The position numbers and the translations under genes are program-made. A stretch of 64,000 nt of DNA from Coccinella septempunctata. Its lineage: Eukaryota > Arthropoda > Insecta > Coleoptera > Coccinellidae. Location: positions 62,121,815 through 62,185,814 of the forward strand of contig NC_058189.1 in assembly GCF_907165205.1 (NCBI RefSeq). Direction: 5' to 3'. Within the stretch, counting starts at the first letter, position 1, and each line of letters starts with the position of its first letter. Below the pieces are notes generated by a model. That model was given only the letters and a program-made list of their open reading frames with translations, made no database searches and was not told the DNA's origin. Positions 22,456-33,547 of this stretch are shown in pieces.

Positions 22456-23747
22456 CGAGGATGTATTGATATCTAGTTAGCCTAGACCAGTTCCGTGCAT
22501 GAAAAAAATATTGCATAACCATAGCAACGAACAATAAGTCATTAGAAGTGTCAGTGGCAAGTTTGAGGTCAAATAAGTAAACCAGAGTTACGCAATAAAT
22601 TAAAAGAAAGGAGATGTCCACCGAAATTGTGAAAATCAAAAAAATTGGAGTATCAGGCCATCATCAAGTACCGATATTTAAAAGGTATAAGAGGTAAGCA
22701 GATTTACGAACATATGCTTAATACAGTTGGTGATCAATGTCCTTCGTATGCGACCGTGAAAAATTGGACTGCAAGCTTCAATAGGGGTAAATTTTCCAGT
22801 GAAGATGATGACCGATCGGGAAGGCCAGTTTCTGTGTCAGTCCCCGAAAATATCGATGCAGTTCATGACATGATTTCATCAGACCGTCGAATTGGGCTAA
22901 AACGGATATCTGAAGCTCTGAATATTTCATACGAACGCGTTCATCATATAGTTCACGTCAATTTGGACATGAGAAAAATTGCTGCAAAATGGATCCCCAA
23001 ATGTTTGAATGTTGACCAAAAGCGTGCAAGGGTAGAAGCATCGCGCACGATCTGTGCTCGATTTGAAAACGATGTAGACTTCTCAAACCGAATTGTTACT
23101 ATGGATGAGACTTGGGTACATTTCAACGATCCAGAAACAAAGCAACAATCGATGGAATGGCGACACTCTGGTTCTCCAAGACTCTAAGAAGTTTCGTATC
23201 CAAAAATCTGCTGGAAAAGTTGTTGCTTCAGTTTTTTGGGATTGCCATGGAGTAACCATGATTGATTTTTTGGATAAGGGTAAAACAATAACCGGAGATT
23301 ACTATTCGACATTACTGACCACTCTACGGGAAACAATTAAAGAGAAAAGACGCGGAAAGCTGTCCAAAGGGGTTTGTTTTTGCAGAACAACGTCCATACA
23401 CACAAATCACATGTTGCCATGCAAAAAATTCGTGATTTAGGGTTTGAATTACTAGAACACCCCCCTTATTCACAAGATTTGGCTCCATCCGACTATCATC
23501 TCTTTACTCAACTGAAAAAAAGCTTAAAAGGTTGCAAATTTTCTTCCAACGAGGAGGTATTAAAAGCTGCGGAGGTCTGGTTTGCAGAGCAAGAAGAAAC
23601 ATTTTTTTTTAAAGGTCTAGAGACGTTGCAGGTTCGCTGTAATAAATGAATTCAATTAAGAGGAGAATATGTTGAGTAATAAAATATTTTGACATTGAAA
23701 TTTTGTTTGGTTCTATAGTAGGCTGAGAATTTTTCAATATATCCTAG
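22456..23747 (+). mobile_element. mariner copy b, dead but longest open frame
   Basis: About 1,292 bp between TA dinucleotides (22454-22455 and 23748-23749), with the CGAGGATGTATTGA left end and a slightly altered right end. The longest frame (22645-23187) covers the N-terminal DNA-binding region through TMDETWVHFNDPETKQ. The second segment continues in another frame (about 23180-23390) and the third (23374-23649) ends LETLQVRCNK. The second catalytic Asp (normally QDN) reads QNN here. Spacing to the third Asp in LAPSDYHLF is 34 residues, the mariner D,D34D pattern. A pogo-like remnant lies 80 bp to the right. Confidence 0.93.
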
Positions 23748-23830
23748 TAAATCAAAATTTTCCGCACTGAAAAATATGTGATTGAAATTTCTAGGTTCTG
23801 CTGTTACCAGATGTCCAAACTCACGATATA

Positions 23831-24760
23831 GAGTCATTCGGGGTAAATGAGCGCAGTGGGTAAGTGTGCGCAGTGCGTATATCTCGACTATGCAATGTAT
23901 GAAAAAGGGGTTCATTTGGGTGAAGCAAGGGCGCAGAATCGCCATATTAGTTTTTCGTAGAAGTGCGTCGTGCCACGTTTCTTTAACTTTTTATTTGCAA
24001 TCAATCAAATTCACTAGTTTTCTTGTTAATTTTTAGCATCTCTGCACATTCTGCCAGGTCCAAGTTCCTAGTCCCTCAGTGTTAAACCATATTTTATTCG
24101 ATCATGGGCATATTAATCTAAATATATAATAAAAAATTTTAGGTTATCTTAGCTGCTCAACTCTATAAGAACGTCAATTCAAATTTTGGCTTACTGGGGA
24201 AAGTGTGCGCGGGTAAGTGTGCGCATAGATTAATTATATGGGCATTAGTTCAGTGAGGAATAAATTATGACATTGTTGATTTTCTTGGTTAAGACTCGAT
24301 CAATATTGTCCTATTTGTTCAGAAAACTATGAAGAGCCACCAACAGGGGAATGTATCAAGTGTTGTGTTCACCAGGAATTGTGGCACGAACAATAATGCA
24401 CTGCTTGTGAAAAGGCGCTTCTGTATTGACAATAAACAGCATTTCTCTAATATTGTAACATTTTGATGACATTATTTTGTAATTTGTTTTGATTGTGTGG
24501 TTCACTAAGCACTGCGTTCACTTACCCCGTGAGGGTGCGCACACTTACCCACAATACGGGGCATGTGAACGCACTCCGACTTTCTCTATTAAATTCTTTT
24601 TTGCGGAAAGAAAACGTTTTTGTTTGTTTGCTTTTTGATGTTTTCTTATATATTAGAAAATTCTCTATCTTATGAATATGTTTTAATTTTCCTAGCTTCA
24701 ACATTTGAAACAGGGTATGGCTTGAAAGGCAAAAGTGCGCACAGTTGCCCCGAATGACTC
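23831..24760 (+). mobile_element. pogo-like remnant with zinc-knuckle relic
   Basis: A 930-bp element between TA dinucleotides (23829-23830, 24761-24762) with 13-bp ends GAGTCATTCGGGG. Both ends and parts of the interior repeat GGGTAAGTGTGCGCA-like motifs. Near 24307-24400 the plus strand reads YCPICSENYEEPP and, further on, CIKCCVHQELWHEQ followed by a stop and CTAC. That Cys/His pattern resembles the zinc-binding tail found on some insect pogo/Tigger-type transposases. The catalytic domain is missing. Confidence 0.6.
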
Positions 24761-24762
24761 TA

Positions 24763-25940
24763 ATCATTCTACAAAACGTTTTTTTTTCTCCCTAAGGGAT
24801 TAAAACGGAAAATCGGATCGTGAAACCATTTCGAAAACGTTATTTTACTCATCCGGGATGAAACGGAACAATATTTCATCGGATCGACTTTGTCCGAAAC
24901 AACGCCAGGAAATTTCACGGTTAATATCGATTCGCCGAGAGGCTGGAAAAATATTATCGCGATCCCTGAAAAATTCTGTTAACGATTTTGTTTTCGTTTC
25001 TGCTTCTGCCCCCAAGAGGGGCAGTTTTATTAATTTGCCAAGTTCTCGATAGGGGTTCGTTTGGCGAGGGAGTATTAAGATTGCGGAGTCTGATGGACCC
25101 TTTGGCCTACTAGAATTTTCATTAGTTATTGCGCGAAGGAAAATTGAATGGTGCGGAGGGTAGAACATCAAAACGCAGTTTTATCGAATACGAACTGGTT
25201 TATTATTCACGACAATGCATCGTCGGGATCGTGCTATAAAGCTTTCAAAGTTTGAAAGCTCATGAAACGACTCTCCATGTCCTTCGTCCCGAATATTTGA
25301 GGCCATCAAACATCAAGTCCTCCTAGCTGAGGGATTTTGTAGATAACGGAGTAGAGCTCCATCGAAAGCCCTCAATATAAAGAGGTGAAATGGTAATATT
25401 CCTTGGATTGAATATATCAGGAATAAACGTCAATATTTTTTATTCAACAAGGGGAAGGATTGAAAATTTTCTCCATTATGATGAAATTTTCGATACTATC
25501 AAACTCTGTATGTAATATTTTAGTGTAGATGTGTCATTTAACAATAAAATCTAGGTTTGGATTCTCGAACCATGATTTTAATTTCTAGGAAAGCAAGATA
25601 TTTGCCACTGCAAAAAATATTGAGAAAAGAGAAATTCTCGAGATGATATTAAAAAAAAACAAAATGTTACAAGACAGATATAAAACATCTAAACAAAATA
25701 TACCGCAAAATAATATAACGAAGACTCACAAAACGAATTATCGCTATGCAAGAAATAATTTTTCAGATCCCTGAATTTCACGTCAAAAATCAAACTGTCA
25801 CTGCCGAATGACAGGCTACGTCAATGTCATCTGTCATCCCCTTTTACACAAATTGGATGTTCTTGAAAATCAACTATAAAATTTCTATTGTAAATGGCGC
25901 CATTGTGAGTTTTATTTGGATTCAATTGAATGATTGCATA
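24763..25940. other. Unique-looking DNA, no gene recognised
   Basis: 24845-25170 is less AT rich with a minus-strand frame of 108 codons matching nothing I know. The remainder is AT rich. Confidence 0.35.
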
Positions 25941-25942
25941 TA

Positions 25943-26631
25943 CAGGGTGTTTCCTAGGTGAATGTCAATATTTATGGGGGGTGATTTTTGGGCCCATTTC
26001 AAGAAAGAAACTTCATATGAACATATGTCCTAAACGTCTCACCATTTCAGATACAGGGTGGTAAAGTTTTCACGTCACTGACTGTATTCAATTAGGAGCA
26101 AATTTGATCTCTTGATTTTTTTTAGTCCGACGCACAGGTTTCATCTAAAAAAAATAAAATCTACGTATGTCTCTGCATGGTGATATTGTCATATATGTAT
26201 GTATTAATGATATTGTCATGGTCATACAGAGAAACGGTGAATCGGATTGAAAAAAGTCAAGTGATCAACTTTGGTGAGAAATTATTGGGAATTTCAAAAA
26301 TAATTTTTATTTCAGGAAACATCTGTGGCGTACCATCAATGTCTGCCAAAATAGGTAGGTCAATTAACGTACGAACGCCACTGGTGGAAATAAAAAAAGG
26401 GTTACATTAAAAAATGCTTCTTGATTCATAGTACATGTATGACAAATTTCATTAGAATATCTAAAGCGGTATTGTAGATATTAATAACAAATGATTTATT
26501 TTTGAAAACTTTACCACCCTGTATCTCAAAAGGTAGGACGTTTAGGACATATGTTCATATGAAGTTTTTTTCTTAGAATGGGCCAAAAAATCACCCCCAT
26601 AAATATTGACATTCAATTAGAAAACACCCTG
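25943..26631. mobile_element. CAGGG-type inverted-repeat element, 689 bp
   Basis: Between TA dinucleotides (25941-25942, 26632-26633). Arms of about 130 bp: GTGAATGTCAATATTTATGG and CATATGAACATATGTCCTAA at the left, mirrored at 26485-26631. A second nested end (CAGGGTGGTAAAGTTTT) lies at the inner edge of both arms. The open frame at 26177 is probably chance. Confidence 0.8.
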
Positions 26632-26761
26632 TATGTTGTTTCCTTATTTCTTCTGAGGAAGCTCGGAGATCTTCGAGCGAAACGTCCTTGAAATTTGATG
26701 ACATGAAATTCGTTGTTTTAATTACGTCTTTTTATGAACCAAAAACCTAAGCAAGAATATA

Positions 26762-27378
26762 CAGGGGAGTCTTTGACAAATATTTTAACTGTAGATTGTT
26801 GAGATCAAGAGAAACACCTTTTTCTTTGCCATTTCTTCCGATTCGGCCTTAATAAAAAACGATAGCTATTTTGAGTTTTCATATGAGCTGTGCCACCTCT
26901 GGAAAAATAGAATTACCTACAGAATAATTAGCTAAATCTGTGATACTACACATCTGTGGATCTTTTAAACAGAGTTGTATTTAGCTAAAGTACCCACTTT
27001 TTCAAATTTCAGAGATACTTTTTAATTTTTGAACATCAAATTATTTGAAAACAGCGCGATATACGAGAAAATATGGAAAACATTTTTATTTTATAAAACC
27101 TTCAAATATTCATTAGATAGCGTCTAGAATTTTTGGTATTTTTATGGTATGTAATGGTCATAATGAGAAAACAAACTTATGTTTGAAAAAGATTCATCAA
27201 ATGAATAAAAAACTATATTCCGAAATTCATTCCATTCGATAAAACCGTTTGGGAGATTTTTTTAAAGGTTTTGTAACAGCCTGTATCTTCTAAACGGAGC
27301 CGATTCGATAAAAATGGTAAAGGAAAAAAGTCAAGAATCTACTGTTAAAATATTTCTACCAGTCAAAGACTCACCCTG
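26762..27378 (+). mobile_element. F1 miniature element, complete copy
   Basis: 617 bp between TA dinucleotides (26760-26761, 27379-27380). It has long imperfect inverted ends of about 100 bp starting CAGGGGAGTCTTTGAC, mirrored as GTCAAAGACTCACCCTG. No coding content. The terminus itself contains a small palindrome GAGTCTTTGACTC. Confidence 0.85.
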
Positions 27379-27474
27379 TATATCGCTGAAGCCGTAATCA
27401 ATGTTGTAAGCATCACATAATAAAACATAAAAATGAGTGAAAAAAATGTTCAGTAATATAAACAATAATTTGAA

Positions 27475-27655
27475 ACAGCCATTTTTCAGAAACTATAACT
27501 CGAGAACAAATCAAGATATCTACGATCCACTTTCTTATATCTTATTATTAATGAAAAATAGATCTCCTTGAAAATTTTTCTCTATCTCTTATAGTTCTCA
27601 AGATACTCTCGGTGAGCATCGAATTTAAAACAACCTGAACTTGCCTGTAAAGTTC
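27475..27655. mobile_element. Diverged half of a fold-back family A element
   Basis: Contains TCTCTTATAGTTCTCAAGAT and GGTGAGCATCGAATTTAAAA, a worn version of the family A right end. Confidence 0.4.
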
Positions 27656-28539
27656 CGTGAACATCGTCCTTATCGTTTCAAAGATATTCACCTGTACAAT
27701 TTCCTTCTTACGCGAACTTTGCATGTCTACACTTCGGACATGCAGACAAACATTGTAGAGATATCTATCGAAGATAAGGTCGATGAATTACGTTAGAGCA
27801 CAACGAACATCATTATAAACTACTCGTACTTCCTCCATCCGAAATCGATCTAGTCGTTTTCGAGTAAAAAGTCGGATACATAATAATTCTCGCGACACAA
27901 CCGATGCACCGCGCTGTTTGTGTTCCGCTCGACGTTATTAAATTGCCATCTAACGATATAGCCCTCTGTTGAGATCTTATGGAATTCGTAGAGTTCGACG
28001 ACGGGACAAATTAGTTTCGCATTAATTTATGCATCATGTCGCTGAAAGCATACAATTGGTTTATTCATAGAACGACGAATATGCTAGGAGTAGCAGCACA
28101 ATAATTAATCATTTGGCGTTATTGATTTCGAATCTTGTTATGTTATATATGCAACTAATAATACACTTAATAATTTATACGGTGTTGCATCCCAATATCA
28201 CTTCTGAATATTGAATTTTGCAGGGTAAAGTAGAGCTAATGGATCAGTGATGATCAAGTTTCAAAATTACAAAAGGTCGAGCTATTGCTTTGACATACAA
28301 TTGGCTTGTTACATATTTCTAATATCAGATAGTTAGTATTGAAAAAGACCTGCTTCGTGAAATGAGAAAAATAGTGCCAAGTTAATTTCTTCCAAAATAA
28401 TCGAAATATTTCGACAATTTAAATTGGAATAGAAACTTTGAAGACAATACTCATTATCATAATGCATACCATTAGAAGGAAGCAGTTTAAATCGAGAAAA
28501 ATGTGAAAAATTTCTAGAACTGTCAAATATTTCAAAATA
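27656..28539. other. Unique-looking DNA, no gene recognised
   Basis: 27700-28060 is moderately G+C rich without an open frame. 28333-28500 is AT-rich flank of the F1 copy. Confidence 0.35.
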
Positions 28540-28541
28540 TA

Positions 28542-29153
28542 CAGGGTGAGTCTTTGACTCGTATAAATATTTTAACAGTAGATTCTTTCCATACCATTGT
28601 TTCCAATTCTGCCCTGATAAAAAGGTATAGCCATTTAAAGTTTTCATAAAGATCTATGCCACCCCTGGAAAAACAAAATTACCTTCAGAATAACTAGCTA
28701 AATCTATGACACTACACATCTGTGCATCTTTTAAACAGAGTTGTATTCAGCCAAAGTACCAAATTTTTGAAATTTCACAGATATTTGACGAAATATAAAG
28801 AAAACTGTTATTTTACAAAACGTTCAAATATTCATTAAATAGCGTCGAACTTAGTTTCAAGTGTTGGGTTCTTTGAATTTTTGGTATTTTAATGATATGT
28901 ACAATGGTCATAATGAGAAAACTGGAAGACGTGGGTGATATCTTGTGTTCGAAAAAGATTCATCAAAGAAATGAAAAACTCTTTTTCGATATTCATTCCA
29001 TTCAATAAAATATTTTTTATGGGCTTTCAACAGCCTGTATCTTTTAAACCGAGCCGATTCCTAAAAAATAATAACGAAAAAAGTGATTCTTTTGACCTCA
29101 AGGATCTACTGTTGAAATATTTGTAGATTTGTACGAGCTAAAGAGTCACCCTG
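28542..29153 (+). mobile_element. F1 miniature element, complete copy
   Basis: 612 bp between TA dinucleotides (28540-28541, 29154-29155). Starts CAGGGTGAGTCTTTGACTC and ends AAAGAGTCACCCTG, with the same interior as other F1 copies. Confidence 0.85.
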
Positions 29154-29612
29154 TAGATATTGAAAATTTAGAACAAATTCCATAAATCACCTCTATCTCG
29201 GACTCTCAAAAACTAATGGCCTTAAGTACAAAAGAAGCAATTTTCCTGAAAGGCCTAAATGAGTGGCATTCACCACAAGCCTTTGACCAATGACTCGTGA
29301 AACACCCTGTATATCGAAATTCTCGTTATTTCTTCAATTTCCGAGCATCCGGAAAGAAAAATTCGAAGTCTCTGTTATCCTGACACCATCATCATGTTAT
29401 CAATGAAAATAACCTGACAATTTGACCGAACGATTTTTTTTTCCATTAGAGACACGACGTGTATTATATTTTCCGAGATATTTTCTGTATTAGATATAGA
29501 AGAAAACCTTCGACTAAGCCACTGAATTCTACTTAAAAGTAACTGTAAAATGTTACATTTATTCTTCGATATTACTGTAATTTTACGAAATAGCAGCACC
29601 AATTCAAGGAGA

Positions 29613-29756
29613 AGAAAAATGAGAAAGGGGGATGCGGTTTTGGCCATTATTCATCTTGTAAAAATCGAGGTCGGAAACATGCCACCCATTTCTTCCTATC
29701 TCTCACGGTTACATAGTTGCCATTCAATCCCATCGAATTTTGCCCATCCTGTACAA
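29613..29756. repeat. Repeat family E, copy 1
   Basis: Shares GGTTTTGGCCATTA, AATCGAGGTCGGAAA and GCCATTCAATCCCATCGAAT with 49220-49360, ending at CATCCTGTACA. The same terminal sequence is at 51344-51417. This is one end of another CAGGGTG-type element family. Confidence 0.6.
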
Positions 29757-29814
29757 TAAAAAATAGAACCAACGCAAGGCTAACTCCTAAGTAATCATCC
29801 TGTATTACATATTT

Positions 29815-30371
29815 CCAGAATATGCATATAAACGTTTTATGGACTATCGCAAGTGTAAAAACGCGAGTTCTTTCTCGGAAAATGTTGTGATGGCATACTT
29901 CCTAGACCTTTGTTTAAAGATTAAATCTTCAACATTGTGGGGCAATTATTCAACGTTGAAGTCAACCCTTGCATTTAAACAAATTGTAGATATATCTACA
30001 TATTCAAAACATCGTTCTCTATCGAAACGGCAAGCTCAAGGTTATAGGGCAAAGAAATCCAAGATTTTAGTGAAGGAAGAAATCGAAAAATTCATCCAGG
30101 AAGCGACAGATGAAGAAAATTTAATGACTAAGGTAATTTACAAGGTTTTGATTTCTATTCAGATTACACATTTATTCATTTTTTAGGTTGCTTTATTATT
30201 TGGTTTTTTTGGGGCCTGTAGAATGGATGAGTTAGTTCGAACGGCTCTGCACGATATAGAAGATCTAGAATCTAAGCTTTTAATTAGCATACCTAATTCG
30301 AAGACCAAAAAATCAAGATCATTTGTAGTTGATCAGATGTACTTGAATCTTTATCGAAAGTATGTTTCCTA
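29815..30371 (+). pseudogene. Crypton-like tyrosine recombinase, first half, with an intron
   Basis: The frame starts at or before ATG 29839 and reads SSFSENVVMAYFLDLC, then KHRSLSKRQAQGYRAKKSK and EEIEKFIQEATDEENLMTK. A 54-bp intron (30133-30186, AAG|GTAATT to TTTTTAG) separates it from LLFGFFGACRMDELVRTALH and IPNSKTKKSRSFVVDQ. GACRMDEL holds the box I catalytic Arg of tyrosine recombinases. The frame stops at 30370-30372, where element R sequence begins, so the catalytic C-terminus is lost. The pattern matches Crypton-type recombinases, which also exist as host-domesticated genes. Confidence 0.72.
30133..30186 (+). other. Short GT-AG intron in the recombinase relic
   Basis: Removing these 54 bases joins MTK to VALLFGFFGACR in frame. 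The donor is AAG|GTAATT and the acceptor TTCATTTTTTAG. The intervening translation is hydrophobic nonsense. Confidence 0.65.
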
Positions 30372-30375
30372 AAGA

Positions 30376-31395
30376 TAGGTCCGCTCATTCAAATATTAAT
30401 TTATACCCTGATATTCTAAAATCCACAATACGCCAGACGGTAGCGAACATATTCAATGTTAGAGAATTTATATAATGTTTCATCTGAATCTAAACGACTT
30501 ATATTTCAGCTGAATATTTCCACAATCAGAAAGATTGTGAATGAAGAGGATGACAAAGAATTTCCTTCTATTGGGAGACCCAAAAAAGGGGTGGCATTTG
30601 AAAATTTTATGTTTGGTGAATTAAAGCGAAAAGTTTACTACAGGTTTTTCGATGAATGTCATCGTAGAATAAGTTCCCGAAAATTGATTTTGCAATTTTT
30701 CATTTGACTTGTCCTAAACATTGTAAATGTCTTAAGGTTCTAATAAATACCTAATAACTATTATTATATCAATGCATTAAGATGAACAGCCACAAATACT
30801 AGCCAGTTGTCCTGTTAATTGTTTATTCATGTGAAATTTTTGTTCAAAGGTGAAGTTAATCTTGACTTGAAATTTTCTTCAATTCCTTTTACTTATATTG
30901 ATGCAAGATGATTTTTGTTGAAGAATTTAACATTCTTATAATTATCTTCTTGTAATTACTTCGAGAGATACCTAGTCCCAATCACTGCATCATATGCATT
31001 TCATCTTCGGGTTAATATTTTTGAAGTCTACAACTGATGTAACGTATTCAAACTATAGCCAAGGAGATAACGAACATTGACTCTCGTCAAGCTAGTGCAT
31101 ATTATGATATTATACTGATCTTTTGTATTTTCCATGCAAATAACTGGATTTGATATGTCTTCAATCAGTTTGTATAAACTTCAATTATGCTCGTCACATA
31201 TTTTCCGAAGAGATTCAACATTGTGATAAAATACGTAAAAACAGAAACTTTTACGTAGAACGGGCAACATAGCGTTGATTTAAAACCAAAAAATGTTTTG
31301 ACAAGCGTCATAACCCCACATTTTCGTACTATACAGAGTGAAATGTGTCAAATTTTCATGGCCAACCGAGTACTAAAATAAAAATGGATGGAGTA
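30376..31395 (+). mobile_element. Element R, copy lacking its left end, fused to the recombinase relic
   Basis: Matches 39718-40733 from GGTCCGCTCATTCAAATA to the right end GGCCAACCGAGTACTAAAAT. The frame 30456-30707 carries NISTIRKIVNEEDDKEF, IGRPKKGVAFENF and KRKVYYRFFDECHRR. Its left junction is at 30372-30376, immediately after the recombinase frame stops. Confidence 0.65.
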
Positions 31396-31482
31396 TAGGT
31401 CACCGTTTTGAAAATATAACAAGTTGAATTCAACAATCGTCCCAAGTCACCCAAATCTACGGTAGGTATTCTGAAATGCATA

Positions 31483-31612
31483 GAGATTTTCTAAATCATT
31501 TATGTAGAACGTTAAGAACTGTAAGGAAATATCATTTCCTTAGTTAGAAACTGAATATTTCCTAACATGTGGGAAATCTCGACTTTTTCTTTGAGAAATT
31601 TCGTCTGGAACG
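31483..31612. repeat. Inverted single unit of the 122-127-bp repeat
   Basis: Reads the unit in the opposite direction (AACTGTAAGGAAATATCATT and later TCTGGAACGTC). Together with 32262-32613 it forms an inverted pair around the CpG-richer block. Confidence 0.8.
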
Positions 31613-31689
31613 TCAAAATTTCCTAGCAATTTGCGGGAAAAATAATAACCATCGGAAAACCATAACGACGCTCATTTAAATTCCGCATA

Positions 31690-32110
31690 CCCTCGGGCAA
31701 AACCGCACTGCGAACCCCGAATCAGGTCCGCGTTAAACCGAGGGAAAAAATCGTGAAAACCCCTCGTACCTTGGACATCTCGGGGCACCAGTAAGCAACT
31801 TTTCGGGATGGATCAGCGTCCGAGCAACAGGAGGCGTCGACGTCGATCTCTCTGCTAGACCGAAACCAAACACACACGCACCGTCCGACCTCGCAACGCT
31901 TTTACGTACTGAACCGCACTGCTGGACTACTGCAGGACGTCGCGTCGCCGACGTAGCTCAGCTGTTATTATTCTTCGGAGCGAGAAACCCGCCGCAGACG
32001 CGTTTGCGCCGCTTTTCGTGCATTTCGCGAAACTCTCACCGCTTCTCGTTGTTTTTTCCATTCTTCTCCTTCGCCCGTATCTGGCACAAACGGCAAGTGG
32101 AACTTGATGA
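31690..32110. promoter_or_regulatory. CpG-richer block, candidate promoter region
   Basis: This stretch has far more CG dinucleotides and G+C than its AT-rich surroundings, for example around 31840-31870 and 31930-32040. That is typical of a transcription start region in an otherwise mutated, repeat-filled interval. It contains the candidate short first exon. A minus-strand open frame (31968-32177) with many K/R codons overlaps it but matches nothing I recognise. It is flanked by an inverted pair of repeat units (31483-31612 and 32262 onward). Confidence 0.35.
31770..31980 (-). other. Possible first exon: leader, three codons and a splice donor
   Basis: In a CpG-richer block, the minus strand reads ATG TCC AAG followed directly by GTACGA, a good donor (AAG|GTACGA at 31770-31769). 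The ATG (31776-31778) has a purine at -3. A three-codon first exon ending in phase 0 is a common insect design. It lies upstream of the PKA-RI exons on the same strand, so it could be an RI first exon about 25 kb away, but no joining exon was identified. The upstream limit (31980) is arbitrary. It could equally start another minus-strand gene or be chance. Confidence 0.3.
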
Positions 32111-32261
32111 ACGACTGCTTTGTATTAGGCACAAGGAACTCATTCGGAAGTGGAGCCTCGAACTTTACCGTTGACAAAATGGCGAATGCGATTAGATTTA
32201 TGGAGTTCTATTCACGAAGTTCTTCGGGGAAAGATATTTTCCGCGAATCTCTGGGAAATGT

Positions 32262-32613
32262 TGACGTTCCAGATGAAATCCCTCAAAGAAAAGTCAAGAT
32301 TTCCCAATTGTTAGGAAATATTCATTTCATTACTGCTTACTGAAAGGAAATGATATTTCCTTACAGTTGTTAGTGCTCTACATAAATTTAGACGTTCCAG
32401 ATGAAATCCCTCAAAGAAAAGTCAAGATTTCCCATCTGTTAGGAAATATTCATTTCCTTACTGCTTACTGTAAGGAAATGATATTTCCTTACAGTTGTTA
32501 GTGCTCTACTTAGACGTTCCAGATGAAATCCCTCAAAGAAAAGTCAAGATTTCCCAACTATTTGGAAATATTACAGTAAACAGTAAGGAAATGATATTTC
32601 CTTACAGTTGTTA
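32262..32613. repeat. Tandem repeat of 122-127 bp, three units
   Basis: GACGTTCCAGATGAAATCCC recurs at 32264, 32391 and 32513, each followed by AAGTCAAGATTTCCCA and GGAAATGATATTTCCTTACA. The tail after the third unit (CAGTTGTTA) is split by the Harbinger-like element and resumes at 33419 (GTGCTCTACATAAAT). Confidence 0.88.
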
Positions 32614-33415
32614 AGCCAGCCACAGACACAGAGAGAATACGGCGTGCAACATACAACATGCAAAGAATGACAACCATCAACTTTCGCACTTATTGTCCAC
32701 ACACATGAGAGAAAAGAACGCTAAAACGCGAGAATTCGTCAGTTCGAAAATGTCATCAGTGGGAGATGAGGAATATTTTCTGATGGCAGTGGCGTACGCT
32801 TGTTTGGTAAAAAAGAAGCAATTGAAGTCGCTTCGAGAGAGGAAACTTCATCCTCTCCTGCGCCTGATCATTTGGATTCCAATACTTTTTTGAATTCCCG
32901 TCAGAAACCACCACGAAGGGTGTTAATTTTTGATTTTACCGATTCAACTGTTGAGGATTTTTCAACATCTTTCAACTTAGCAAGTAAGACATTATATGGG
33001 TAATGCTTCTTCGATCGGTCCATATATTCTTTCGATTTTGTTTTCCACAAAGATGGGAAGGACCTATAAATTTCTTTAAACTCCATAAGGAATTCGCGGG
33101 AGAGATTTCTCAGATCGGACATCGTCCTTGGTGAATTTCAAGCCGAAACAGTATTGAAGACTGAAGCTGCAGCTGCTCGATTTGATTTACTGTATGTATA
33201 TTGCCTACTGCACTGGTGTAGAAGTCCGTTCGTGCATAAAATCGGCCACACACGGACGTTCATGCTACGCGCATCATGCAAGTTTTCAGGATGGTTCGGA
33301 AGAGAAGAATGACGGACAACATACAACATTCATGCCCACACACGAGCGTTGATGGTTGTCATTCTTTGCATGTTCCATGTTGCACGCCGTCTTCTCTCTG
33401 TGTCTGTGGCCGGCT
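32614..33415 (-). mobile_element. Harbinger-like element carrying a MADF-domain gene
   Basis: An 802-bp element with inverted ends AGCCAGCCACAGACACAGAG and AGCCGGCCACAGACACAGAG. The similarity extends about 70 bp inward, with clean TTA duplications at 32611-32613 and 33416-33418. A 3-bp TWA duplication is the signature of PIF/Harbinger insertion. Inside, the minus strand encodes a MADF (Myb/SANT-like) DNA-binding domain, the usual second gene of such elements. No transposase is present, so it is non-autonomous. It sits within the 122-127-bp repeat array. Confidence 0.85.
32770..33122 (-). pseudogene. MADF-domain protein of a Harbinger-like element, with two stops
   Basis: Starting at ATG 33122 the frame reads MSDLRNLSREFLMEFKEIYR and then FPSLWKTKSKEYMDRSKKHY, a MADF fold: a first-helix hydrophobic pattern, LW, and a YM..S second helix. 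After INTLRGGF there is a TGA. Beyond it the same frame continues sensibly (EFKKVLESK, then a second TGA, then SGAGEDEVSSLEATS). Both stops look like CGA to TGA changes, the expected decay of CpG sites. In complete elements this protein is thought to help the transposase reach its DNA or the nucleus. Confidence 0.72.
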
Positions 33416-33547
33416 TTAGTGCTCTACATAAATGACTGAAAACACGATGTCTATAAGGAATCAATTCATGTTTTGAAAATCTCGATAAATTTCACGATGT
33501 ATTTTAAAAACAGTTTGTTATATTTACAGTTTTTGACAGTTAGTATA

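Noticed and set aside
32693..33003. Plus-strand frames in the Harbinger-like element
   Set aside because: Antisense to the MADF-domain sequence, which has the recognisable motif.
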